Source: Arthrobacter sp. AFG20 (GTDB lineage Bacteria; Actinomycetota; Actinomycetes; Actinomycetales; Micrococcaceae). From it: a stretch of 64,000 nucleotides of DNA. Position numbers and translations under genes: made by a program. Of this stretch, positions 57,039-64,000 are shown one piece after another (position 1 is the stretch's first letter; each line of letters starts with the position of its first letter). The notes beneath the pieces were generated by a model. That model did no database searches. It had not been told where the DNA came from and saw nothing but the letters and a program-made list of their open reading frames with translations. Where the stretch lies: NCBI RefSeq assembly GCF_002892795.1, contig NZ_PJMC01000003.1, forward strand, positions 1 to 64,000, in the 5' to 3' direction.

Positions 57039-58253
57039 ATGACTCCGCCGAACAGCCCGCCGCCCTTCAGCCTCCGCGGCATCGCTGTTCCGGCGTTCGG
57101 CCCTGCCCTCCTGTTCAGCGTCGGCCAGGGCGCCATCCTGCCTGTTGTGGCGCTGTCCGCCCGTGAACTGGGCGCATCCGTTGCCGTGGCAGCTCTGATC
57201 GTCACGCTCATGGGGCTGGGCTCGTGGCTCTTTAATTTGCCGGCCTCGATGATCACCCTGAAGTTCGGGGAACGGTGGTCCATTGTGGGGGCGGCCGCCG
57301 CGGGGGCGCTCGCGCTGCTGGCCGCCGGGGTGTCGCTGGTGATCAGCGACGGGCTCTGGCTGCTCGCGGTGGCGATGGCCGTCGTCGGGATGTCAGCCGC
57401 CGTCTTCAGCCTGGCCCGGCAGAAGTACCTCACCGAAGCTGTTCCGGTGGAGTTCCGTGCCCGTGCTCTGTCCACGCTGGGCGGCGTGAGCCGCATAGGA
57501 ACTTTTATCGGCCCGTTCATCGGCGCCGCAGCCATGGCATTCGTCGGCATCAGCGGGGCCTACTGGGTGGGCGTGGCCGGCATGGCTGCGGCCGCCGTCC
57601 TCGCCGTGGCAGTCCCCGACCTGGTGGCGGTGCACGGACCTGATGGCAAGACCGGCCCGGAGCCCACCCTGCGCGGAGTGGCCGTCTCACATGCGGGCGT
57701 TTTCCTGACTGCCGGAATGGGCATCCTGCTGCTCAGCGCCCTCCGCGCCTCCCGGCAGGTGGTGATCCCGCTGTGGGCCGACCACCTGGGCCTCGACCCC
57801 ACGCACGCTTCGCTGGTGTACGGCCTATCCGGGGCGATCGACATGCTGGTCTTTTATCCCGCGGGCAAGGTGATGGACCGGCGCGGGCGGCAGTGGGTGG
57901 CCATCCCGTCCACGCTGATCATGGGCGCCGCGCTGGTGCTGATCCCGCTGACCGCCGGGTTCACCAGCCTGCTGCTGGCGGCCCTGCTGATCGGCTTCGG
58001 CAACGGGATCAGCTCCGGCCTGGTGATGACGCTGGGTGCCGACTTCTCGCCCGACCGCGGCCGCGGGCAGTTCCTGGGCCTCTGGCGGTTCATGGCTGAC
58101 GCCGGCTCCACCGGCGGCCCGGTGCTTCTCTCGGCGGTGACGGCCGCGGCCTCCCTCGGCGCCGGGGTGACGGCCACCGGGGTACTGGGGTTCGCGGCGG
58201 CAGGTGTGTTCGCCGTCGTACTCCCCAGGCTCAGGCACCGGCGGAACTACTGA
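57039..58253 (+). CDS. MFS transporter
   Basis: A 404-residue permease with about 12 helices, ending in LRHRRNY. Its loop 2-3 motif is replaced by LPASMITLKFGERWSIVG, and it has FSLARQKYLTEAVPVEFRARALSTLGGVSRIG and YPAGKVMDRRGRQW at the domain junctions. These match the sugar or drug efflux branch, with no better substrate assignment. The ATG at 57039 has AAAGGGG 3 nt upstream, and a TACGAT box lies 7 nt before that. It is divergent from glgX and transcribed alone. About 120 bp after its stop begins the iron box of the next cluster. Confidence 0.82.
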   Translation: MTPPNSPPPFSLRGIAVPAFGPALLFSVGQGAILPVVALSARELGASVAVAALIVTLMGLGSWLFNLPASMITLKFGERWSIVGAAAAGALALLAAGVSLVISDGLWLLAVAMAVVGMSAAVFSLARQKYLTEAVPVEFRARALSTLGGVSRIGTFIGPFIGAAAMAFVGISGAYWVGVAGMAAAAVLAVAVPDLVAVHGPDGKTGPEPTLRGVAVSHAGVFLTAGMGILLLSALRASRQVVIPLWADHLGLDPTHASLVYGLSGAIDMLVFYPAGKVMDRRGRQWVAIPSTLIMGAALVLIPLTAGFTSLLLAALLIGFGNGISSGLVMTLGADFSPDRGRGQFLGLWRFMADAGSTGGPVLLSAVTAAASLGAGVTATGVLGFAAAGVFAVVLPRLRHRRNY

Positions 58254-58374
58254 CCGGTGCCTCCGCTGATAGAGCTGGGCCCACGCCCGCAGGGTTCCCT
58301 GGCCGAGCTTGCGAGGCGAGGGTGCGGGTGGGGAATATGACGCCGGCCCCCGCCGCCCGCTTTGGACGAAAAAG

Positions 58375-58393
58375 TTAGGTTAGCCTACACTCA
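58375..58393 (+). promoter_or_regulatory. DtxR/IdeR-type iron box
   Basis: TTAGGTTAGCCTACACTCA matches the actinobacterial IdeR/DtxR 19-bp consensus (TTAGGTTAGCCTAACCTAA) at 15 of 19 positions, including the whole left half and centre. It lies about 60-75 bp before the substrate-binding protein gene. Iron-loaded DtxR/IdeR would be expected to repress the whole downstream operon. Confidence 0.75.
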
Positions 58394-58450
58394 GCTTGGC
58401 CCTTTCGGCCGTTCGCTGTGCGTCTGCCCTTTCCGCAGACATGAATCTAG

Positions 58451-60007
58451 GTGGTTTCGTTGCGCTCTTCCTTCCCGCTGTCCGTGTCCGTGGGGCTCGT
58501 GGCGCTTCTCTCCCTGTCCGCCTGCGGCTTCAGCGGCGAGTCCGGCAAATCCAGCCAGGCGGCCGACCCTGACCAGCGGATCGTCGTCGACAACTTCCGC
58601 GCACCCGTGGCGGACTGGGCACTGGAGAGCGACGCCGCCTACATCCTGTCCCTGTCGGGCTGCCTCGAGACGCTGACGCGCTACGACGAGACGCAGGGGA
58701 AGATCGTGCCGTCGCTCGCCACGGAGTGGAAGCAGGTCTCCGACCTCGAGTGGGACTTCAAGATCCGTGAGGGCGTCAAGTTCCAGGACGGCGCCGCGCT
58801 GGACGCCAAAGCTGTGGTGACCTCGCTGCAGAACGTCCTTGACGCCGAAGTCCCCGCCCGCGCGTTCAGCCCCAAGGTGGTCAAGGCGGTCAAGGCCATC
58901 GACGAGCACACTGTCCGCGTGACCACACCGACGGAGAGCCCGCTGGTTCCCTACCGGCTGGCCAGCGTCAACACCGGCGTGCTGTCGCCGGCCGCCTTTA
59001 AGGGCGAGACCGTCGACCCGTTCGGCCACTGCACCGGCCCCTTCAAGCCGGTGTCCGAGAAGCCGAAGCAGTCCCTGACGCTGGACCGCAACGAGGACTA
59101 CTGGGGCGGGCAGGTGCAGCTTGCCGGCGCCGAGGTCCGGTTCATCACCGACGGCGCCACCCGCACCGCGCAGGTCCAGACCGGCGAAGCGGACGTGTCC
59201 CTGTCCATCCCCGTCTCCGGCCTGGCCGCGCTGGAGTCGGACTCCAACGTCAAGGTGCTGAAGGCGGACTCGCCGCGCACCGCCACGCTGTACATGAACA
59301 ACGGCAAGGCCCCGTTCGACGACGTCGACTTCCGCAAGGCGGTGCGCTCGGCTCTCGATCTGGATGCCTTGGCCGCCAGCGTTTATGAAGGCGCTGCGGT
59401 CCCGGCCACCGGTCCGTTCGCGCCGTCGGAGCCGTGGGCCATCGAGGGTGCCCAGACGCCGAAGCAGGACCTCGACGCCGCCAAGAAGCTGCTCGCCTCC
59501 GCCGGCTACACCGCCGGCCGCCCGCTGGAAATCATCGCGATCGTGGAGCGCGCGGAGTTCGCGGACGTGGCCACCGTCATCCAGGAGAACCTCAAGGCCG
59601 TGGGGGTTCCAGTGAAAATCACCACCAAGGAGTACGCCGCCGTGGAACCGGACCTGCTGTCCGGCAACTACGACATGGTGCTGAGCCAGCGCAACCGCCT
59701 GATCGACATCGCCGACCCCATCGGCTTCCTCACCGCCGACTACACCTGCGACGGCACCTACAACCTCAGCCACTTCTGCAACGCGGAGTACGACAAGAAG
59801 ATCGCCCAGGCAGCCACGACGGCCGACGCCCAAGCGCGCTACCGGCTGTACGCCGAGGCCGGCCAGATCCTCCAGGACCAGGCCGTGAACGTTTGGCTGG
59901 TCAACGAGCAGGCCACCGACGCCGTCCGCACCGACCTGCAGGCGCACGTCCAGGACCCCCTGGCCCGTTACGTGCTCCGGGCCGAAACGGCCAAGTCCGG
60001 ATCGTGA
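58451..60007 (+). CDS. Family 5 substrate-binding lipoprotein (Opp/Nik/Cnt type)
   Basis: A 518-residue extracellular solute-binding protein with lipobox LSAC (Cys about residue 25). SBP_bac_5 segments include RAPVADWALESDAAYILSLSGC, ETLTRYDETQGKIVPSLATEW, DLEWDFKIREGVKFQDGAALDAKAVV and DYWGGQVQLAGAEVRFI. The family binds peptides, nickel or metal-ligand complexes. The iron box upstream and the downstream MFS exporter point to a metal chelate. A TTG at 58460 with AGGTGG just before it is an equally likely start; the GTG at 58451 is given. Confidence 0.87.
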   Translation: MVSLRSSFPLSVSVGLVALLSLSACGFSGESGKSSQAADPDQRIVVDNFRAPVADWALESDAAYILSLSGCLETLTRYDETQGKIVPSLATEWKQVSDLEWDFKIREGVKFQDGAALDAKAVVTSLQNVLDAEVPARAFSPKVVKAVKAIDEHTVRVTTPTESPLVPYRLASVNTGVLSPAAFKGETVDPFGHCTGPFKPVSEKPKQSLTLDRNEDYWGGQVQLAGAEVRFITDGATRTAQVQTGEADVSLSIPVSGLAALESDSNVKVLKADSPRTATLYMNNGKAPFDDVDFRKAVRSALDLDALAASVYEGAAVPATGPFAPSEPWAIEGAQTPKQDLDAAKKLLASAGYTAGRPLEIIAIVERAEFADVATVIQENLKAVGVPVKITTKEYAAVEPDLLSGNYDMVLSQRNRLIDIADPIGFLTADYTCDGTYNLSHFCNAEYDKKIAQAATTADAQARYRLYAEAGQILQDQAVNVWLVNEQATDAVRTDLQAHVQDPLARYVLRAETAKSGS

Positions 60008-60044
60008 CGCCCCCGTACCGCGGACCCAAAGCACAGGGGCCGGC

Positions 60045-60986
60045 ATGATGCTGTTCCTCGCCAGGAGAACGGCGGCCCTGCTGGTCGCCGTTCTTCTGGC
60101 GTCTTTCGTGGTGTTCCTCATCCCGTACGTCACCCCCGGCGACCCGGTGCGCAAGATCATCCGCTCGCGGGTGGCCGGCGACGCGATCGATGATTCCGCC
60201 GTCCAGGCCTTGAGCGCCCAACTCGGGCTCCAGGATCCCCTGTGGACCCAGTACCTGCGCTGGCTGGGGCGGTTCGCGAGCGGCGACATGGGCCTGTCGT
60301 ACACCAGCCGCACGCCCGTGGTGGACCAGGTGCTGCCGGCGCTCTGGGTCACGCTCAGCCTGGTGGTCATGACCCTGGCCGTGGCGGCTCTGATAGCGGT
60401 GATCCTCGGCATTGCCGCCGCGCTGAACGAGGGGCGGGCGGCTGACAAGGCCATCACCGCCGTCTCCCAGGCGTTTATCGCCATGCCGGAATACTGGCTG
60501 GCGCCCATGCTGGTGCTGGTCTTCGCACTCGAACTGTCCGTGCTGCCGTCCGCCGGGTGGGAAGGCCCGACGTCGGCAGTGCTGCCCGTGGCGGTCCTCG
60601 CCTTGCGTCCGGCCAGCCATTTCACTTCCGCCGTGCGCGAGGGAATGCTCGACGCGCTGGGCGCCGACCACGTCACCGCCGCACGAGGTAGGGGACTGAG
60701 CTACTTCCATACCGTGCGGAAGCACGTGATCCCGAACGGCCTGCTGCCGCTCACCACGCTCGCGGCCGTGTGGTTCGCGGGCCTGTTGGGCGGGTCGGTC
60801 ATCGTCGAGGTCATCTTCGCCATTCCCGGGATGGGACGGCTGCTGTTCGACGGTGTCCTGAACAGCGACATTCCGCTGGCGCAGGGAGCAGTGGTGGTCG
60901 TCGTCGGGCTGGCTGTCCTGCTGACCACGGCCGCGGACCTGGTCCACGGGCTCCTCAACCCCCAGGTCAGGATGCGGCATGCGTAA
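60045..60986 (+). CDS. ABC transporter permease (OppB/NikB type)
   Basis: A 313-residue permease with six helices. The N-terminal TM segment begins LFLARRTAALLVAVLLASFVV, followed by the extracytoplasmic loop DPLWTQYLRWLGRFASGDMGLS typical of OppB/NikB. The cytoplasmic EAA loop is DHVTAARGRGLSYFHTVRKHVIPNG. It forms a heterodimeric channel with the next gene product and starts 37 bp after the binding-protein stop. It overlaps the next gene by 8 bp. Confidence 0.9.
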   Translation: MMLFLARRTAALLVAVLLASFVVFLIPYVTPGDPVRKIIRSRVAGDAIDDSAVQALSAQLGLQDPLWTQYLRWLGRFASGDMGLSYTSRTPVVDQVLPALWVTLSLVVMTLAVAALIAVILGIAAALNEGRAADKAITAVSQAFIAMPEYWLAPMLVLVFALELSVLPSAGWEGPTSAVLPVAVLALRPASHFTSAVREGMLDALGADHVTAARGRGLSYFHTVRKHVIPNGLLPLTTLAAVWFAGLLGGSVIVEVIFAIPGMGRLLFDGVLNSDIPLAQGAVVVVVGLAVLLTTAADLVHGLLNPQVRMRHA

Positions 60987-61824
60987 ACTTCCCCTGCACA
61001 TCCGGCTTGCCGCCTGCGTGCTGGCCGTCGTGGTGCTGTCCGTGGCCCTGGCCGGCTGGATCGCGCCCTATCCGTCGGCCGAGCAGGACCTCGCCTCCCG
61101 GCTGTCCGCGCCTTCCGGTGCCCACTGGCTGGGCACCGACCACCTGGGCCGCGACACGCTGAGCAGGCTGCTCGACGGCGGCCGTTTCTCCCTGACCATC
61201 GCGGCCCTGGCGACGGTGCTCACCGCGGTCATCGGCACGGCGATCGGCGTGATCAGCGCGCGCCGGCGGGGATGGCTGGACGAGTTCTTCACCCGCACCA
61301 ACGACATCCTGCTGGCCATGCCGGAGACGGTGGTGGCACTGTTCCTGGTGGCCGCGCTGGGAGCGGGCTATCCGTCCCTGCTGCTGGCCCTGACCGTTAC
61401 AGGCTGGACACCCTTCGCGCGGCTCGCCCGGGCACTGGCCTACGACGTTTCCGCCCGCGGCTTCATCGAGGCGGCCCGCGTGCTGGGCTGCACTCCCTGG
61501 TTCACGGTGCGGCGGCACATCCTGCCGCACCTGGCCGGGCCGCTGCTGGGGCAGGCCACGCTCCGGTTCGGGCAGTTCCTGATCAGCGTCGGCGCCCTGT
61601 CCTACCTGGGCCTCGGCGTGCAGCCCCCGCAGTCCGACTGGGGCTCGATGCTCGCCGCCGCCCAGCCGTACGCCGTGAGGTCGCCGATGACCATCCTTGC
61701 TCCCGGCCTGGTGATCTTCACGGTCGCGTTGTGCGTCACGCTCATTGGCCAGCACCTGGCGCGGATGTCCAGCAGCCGGCTGCTGCTGGCTTCCGCCCCT
61801 GCAGCGGAGGTCACCCATGCGTGA
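60979..61824 (+). CDS. ABC transporter permease (OppC/NikC type)
   Basis: A 281-residue permease with six helices. The periplasmic start LSAPSGAHWLGTDHLGRDTLSRLLDGGRFSL is the signature of OppC/NikC proteins. The EAA loop is FIEAARVLGCTPWFTVRRHILPHL. It pairs with the preceding permease. The gene overlaps the preceding one by 8 bp and the next by 8 bp, so the operon is tightly coupled. Confidence 0.9.
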   Translation: MRKLPLHIRLAACVLAVVVLSVALAGWIAPYPSAEQDLASRLSAPSGAHWLGTDHLGRDTLSRLLDGGRFSLTIAALATVLTAVIGTAIGVISARRRGWLDEFFTRTNDILLAMPETVVALFLVAALGAGYPSLLLALTVTGWTPFARLARALAYDVSARGFIEAARVLGCTPWFTVRRHILPHLAGPLLGQATLRFGQFLISVGALSYLGLGVQPPQSDWGSMLAAAQPYAVRSPMTILAPGLVIFTVALCVTLIGQHLARMSSSRLLLASAPAAEVTHA

Positions 61825-63568
61825 GGGCCTGATCATCGAGGACCTGCACCTCAGCCTGCGGGCTCCCGCTGGGGGTTCCTCCGGTTCGTCCGCCCGCCCG
61901 GTGCTTTCCGGCGTCGGCCTCACCGTGGCACCCGGCGAGTTCGTCGCCCTAGTGGGGGCGTCCGGAAGCGGCAAGACGATGACCGCGCTGTCCGTCCTGG
62001 GACTGCTGCCGCCGCAAATCCAGGCCGCGTCGGGGTCCATCACCCTGGGCGGAACCGATCTGCTTGCGGCCAGCGGCGCGGAGCTCAACCGCCTGCGTGG
62101 CGGCCGGATCGGGATGCTGTACCAGCAGCCCAAGCGCATGTTCAACCCCCGGATGACCATTGGCAGCCACCTGGCCGAGCCGCTGAAGCTGCACCGCGGT
62201 CTGCGCGGACGCCAGGCCAGGGCGCAGGCGCTGGAACTGCTCACCAACGCCGGGTTCGAGGACCCGGAACGGGTGGCCCGGGCGTACCCGCACCAGCTGT
62301 CCGGCGGCATGGCGCAGCGGGCCATGCTGGCCGTGGCCATGGCCGGGCAGCCGGAGCTGCTGCTCGCCGACGAGCCGACTTCCGCGCTGGACAAGGTGCT
62401 GGAGCGGCAGATCCTGGAACTGATTGACACGCAGCGGCGCCAGCACGGGCTCGGCGTCCTCTACATCACGCACGACCTGGCCACTGTCTCCGCGTTCGCT
62501 GACCGCGTGGTGGTGATGGATGCCGGCCGCGTCCAGGAGGAAGGCCCGGCCAGGGCCGTCCTCGGCGCGCCCCAAACTGCTTGTGCCAGGGAGCTGCTGG
62601 AGGCGTGCGCCCTCACCCGCCGTCGTATTGTGGTGGCCGGGGAGGCCCCCGGCCTTGCCCCGTCCCGCGACATCCTGGCGCTGGACGGCGTCACCAAGCG
62701 GTTCGCCAAGGGGCGCGGCGCCCGGCCGGCTTTGGAGGACGTCTCGCTGAGCCTCCGCGAAGGCGAGATCCTCGGCGTCCTGGGCCAGTCAGGCTCCGGG
62801 AAGAGCACCCTGGCCCGGCTGCTGGTGGACGTTGAGGCCCCGGACCGCGGCAGCATCACAAGGACACTGCCGGCAGGGGACGGCAAGGACGACGGCGGTG
62901 GCGCCAGTCGCGGTGTCCCCGGCACCGAGGTGCAGCTCGTCTTCCAGGAACCGCACGACGCCTTCGACCCCCGGATGAAGCTGTTCGCCAGCCTGGAAGC
63001 GCCGCTGCTCCGGCAGCGGACGGGCACGGCGGACGGGCGCCGGGAGCGCATCCACCAGGCCGTCCGGGATGTTGAACTGGACCCCGACCTGCTGGACAGG
63101 TACCCAAGCCAGTGTTCGGGTGGCCAGCTGCAGCGGCTGACGATCGCCCGGGCGCTGCTGCTGGACCCGGCAGTGCTGATCTGCGACGAGGCGACGTCGG
63201 CGCTGGATGCCGTCACGCAGCGTAAGGTCCTGGATCTGCTGCTGCGCCTGCACCGGGACCGCCGACTTTCGCTGATCATGATTTCGCACGACATGAACGT
63301 CATCCGGTACATGAGCCACAGGGTGGCGGTGCTGTACCAGGGGGCCCTGGTGGAGCTGGCCGGCACCTCCGAGTTCTTCGCCAACCCCCAGCACGGGCAC
63401 AGCAAGGAGTTGGTGGCAGCGGCCCGCGCGCATCCGGCGGTCTGCTCTGCTCCGGTGGCCTGCGGTGACCTTGCGGCCTGCGCTCATCGGGTGCTCGGCG
63501 CGAATGTTGCTGGTAGCCGCCCCGGGACTTCCCGTCTCCTGGAACTCGTCAGTGCCCCGGACGCCTAG
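61817..63568 (+). CDS. Fused double ABC ATPase (OppD-OppF/CntD-CntF type)
   Basis: A 583-residue protein with two complete nucleotide-binding domains. Domain 1 (about 1-265) has Walker A GASGSGKT, signature LSGGMAQRA and Walker B LLLADEPTSALD. Domain 2 (about 290-575) has GQSGSGKSTL, CSGGQLQRL and LICDEATSALD. Opp/Nik systems usually encode these as two proteins; here they are fused. The ATG at 61817 overlaps the permease stop (61824). The next gene, an MFS exporter, begins 12 bp after its stop. Confidence 0.9.
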   Translation: MREGLIIEDLHLSLRAPAGGSSGSSARPVLSGVGLTVAPGEFVALVGASGSGKTMTALSVLGLLPPQIQAASGSITLGGTDLLAASGAELNRLRGGRIGMLYQQPKRMFNPRMTIGSHLAEPLKLHRGLRGRQARAQALELLTNAGFEDPERVARAYPHQLSGGMAQRAMLAVAMAGQPELLLADEPTSALDKVLERQILELIDTQRRQHGLGVLYITHDLATVSAFADRVVVMDAGRVQEEGPARAVLGAPQTACARELLEACALTRRRIVVAGEAPGLAPSRDILALDGVTKRFAKGRGARPALEDVSLSLREGEILGVLGQSGSGKSTLARLLVDVEAPDRGSITRTLPAGDGKDDGGGASRGVPGTEVQLVFQEPHDAFDPRMKLFASLEAPLLRQRTGTADGRRERIHQAVRDVELDPDLLDRYPSQCSGGQLQRLTIARALLLDPAVLICDEATSALDAVTQRKVLDLLLRLHRDRRLSLIMISHDMNVIRYMSHRVAVLYQGALVELAGTSEFFANPQHGHSKELVAAARAHPAVCSAPVACGDLAACAHRVLGANVAGSRPGTSRLLELVSAPDA

Positions 63569-63580
63569 GGACGCCTGGTT

Positions 63581-64000
63581 TTGAAGTCACACCTGCCTGA
63601 AACGCGTATTCTGCTCGGCACCCAGATGGTGTTCAATCTGGGGTTCTACGCGGTGATTCCCTTCCTCGCCGGCGCCATGGGCGGGGATTACGGACTGGAC
63701 GCCGCCGCCGTCGGCCTTGTTCTGGGCGCCCGCACCTTCAGCCAGCAGGGGATGTTCCTGTTCGGCGGCCTGCTGGCCGACCGCTGGGGTGCCCGGCGGG
63801 CGATCCTGACCGGCTGCCTGGTCCGCATCGCCGGGTACGCGACCCTGGCCGCCGCCTCCGATTTCACGCTGTTCCTCCTCGGCGCCGTGCTCACCGGTGC
63901 GGGAGGTGCGCTGTTCTCGCCCGCGCTGGAGTCCCAGCTGTCGCATGCGGACCGGGCACATGCCGACGCAACCAGGGAGCGGGCTCCAGGCAAGGGCCGG
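63581..64000 (+). CDS. MFS exporter, partial (continues past the window)
   Basis: From a TTG at 63581 the frame stays open for 140 codons to the window end. It reads KSHLPETRILLGTQMVFNLG, then FYAVIPFLAGAMGGDYGL, GARTFSQQGMFLFGGLLADR and WGARRAILTGCLVRIAGY. At least four helices are present, with the loop 2-3 motif GGLLADRWGARR. It is 12 bp behind the ATPase gene and so in the same iron-box operon. In staphylopine-type systems an MFS protein (CntE) exports the metallophore; this copy has the same position. No strong RBS precedes the TTG, so the start is uncertain. Confidence 0.8.
   Translation, partial: MKSHLPETRILLGTQMVFNLGFYAVIPFLAGAMGGDYGLDAAAVGLVLGARTFSQQGMFLFGGLLADRWGARRAILTGCLVRIAGYATLAAASDFTLFLLGAVLTGAGGALFSPALESQLSHADRAHADATRERAPGKGR

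Noticed and set aside
58391..60676. Minus-strand frame of 761 codons over the substrate-binding protein
   Set aside because: Shadow of the SBP and permease genes, which have clear families and an iron box.

Overview
The window is high-GC, gene-dense chromosomal DNA of an actinobacterium, most likely an Arthrobacter or Pseudarthrobacter relative in the Micrococcaceae. The indications are codon use strongly biased to G/C at third positions, class F sortases, a full-length malate synthase G, GlgX, a creatinase operon, a DtxR/IdeR-type iron box, and several genes whose -10 element lies only 6 nt before the start codon (leaderless pattern). No rRNA, tRNA, prophage or CRISPR locus was found. The genus assignment is inference.

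Layout. 1-2.6 kb: the edge of a gene, a broken suppressor-of-fused gene, an IS110-type transposase and a hypothetical gene. 2.7-9.1 kb: a NatAB-like ABC pair, a GNAT acetyltransferase, a diacylglycerol-kinase-type lipid kinase, an M23 endopeptidase with a long Pro/Ala tail, and a fungal-type cytosine deaminase. 9.1-14.1 kb: methionine aminopeptidase divergent from an XRE regulator, then a creatine module (IclR regulator, creatinase, MHS-type symporter). 14.7-21.7 kb: a glycolate/lactate locus, with GntR regulator, GlcD-type oxidase and LctP/GlcA permease on the minus strand and malate synthase G plus GlcG on the plus strand, around a shared promoter region. 21.7-28 kb: small enzymes, lipoproteins and two PadR-controlled modules (PadR-DUF1048-ABC exporter, and PadR-HAAS-like membrane protein). 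28.2-32.6 kb: PucR regulator, NCS1 permease and a CE4/PuuE-like amidohydrolase. 32.7-36.3 kb: a GH3 hexosaminidase and a cell-surface operon (CHRD protein, lipoprotein, class F sortase). 36.7-38.8 kb: XRE regulator divergent from cupin-CMD genes, then CsbD. 38.9-47.6 kb: a 1,573-residue secreted repeat protein, an O-antigen-ligase/TPR membrane protein, a beta-propeller pseudogene and a small unknown protein. 47.6-52.1 kb: a potassium cluster (KtrA/TrkA, KtrB/TrkH, a 30-residue membrane peptide, KimA-like importer). 52.3-54.5 kb: a second sortase-substrate operon and a paralogue of the small unknown protein. 54.7-58.3 kb: GlgX and an MFS transporter. 58.4-64 kb: an iron-box-controlled Opp/Nik-type importer (SBP, two permeases, fused double ATPase) followed by an MFS exporter that runs off the window.

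The most striking structure is a dispersed family of short tandem arrays with a 32-bp period. About 31 units lie at seven intergenic loci, mostly abutting stop codons, with a core resembling GTGAGGANGCGT. The largest array has nine units at exactly 32-bp spacing (27986-28273). One locus (52117-52331) has four units followed by three in the opposite orientation. I know of no named element that matches. The second most interesting item is the iron-regulated importer-plus-exporter set, which resembles the arrangement of opine-metallophore (Cnt-like) transport systems.
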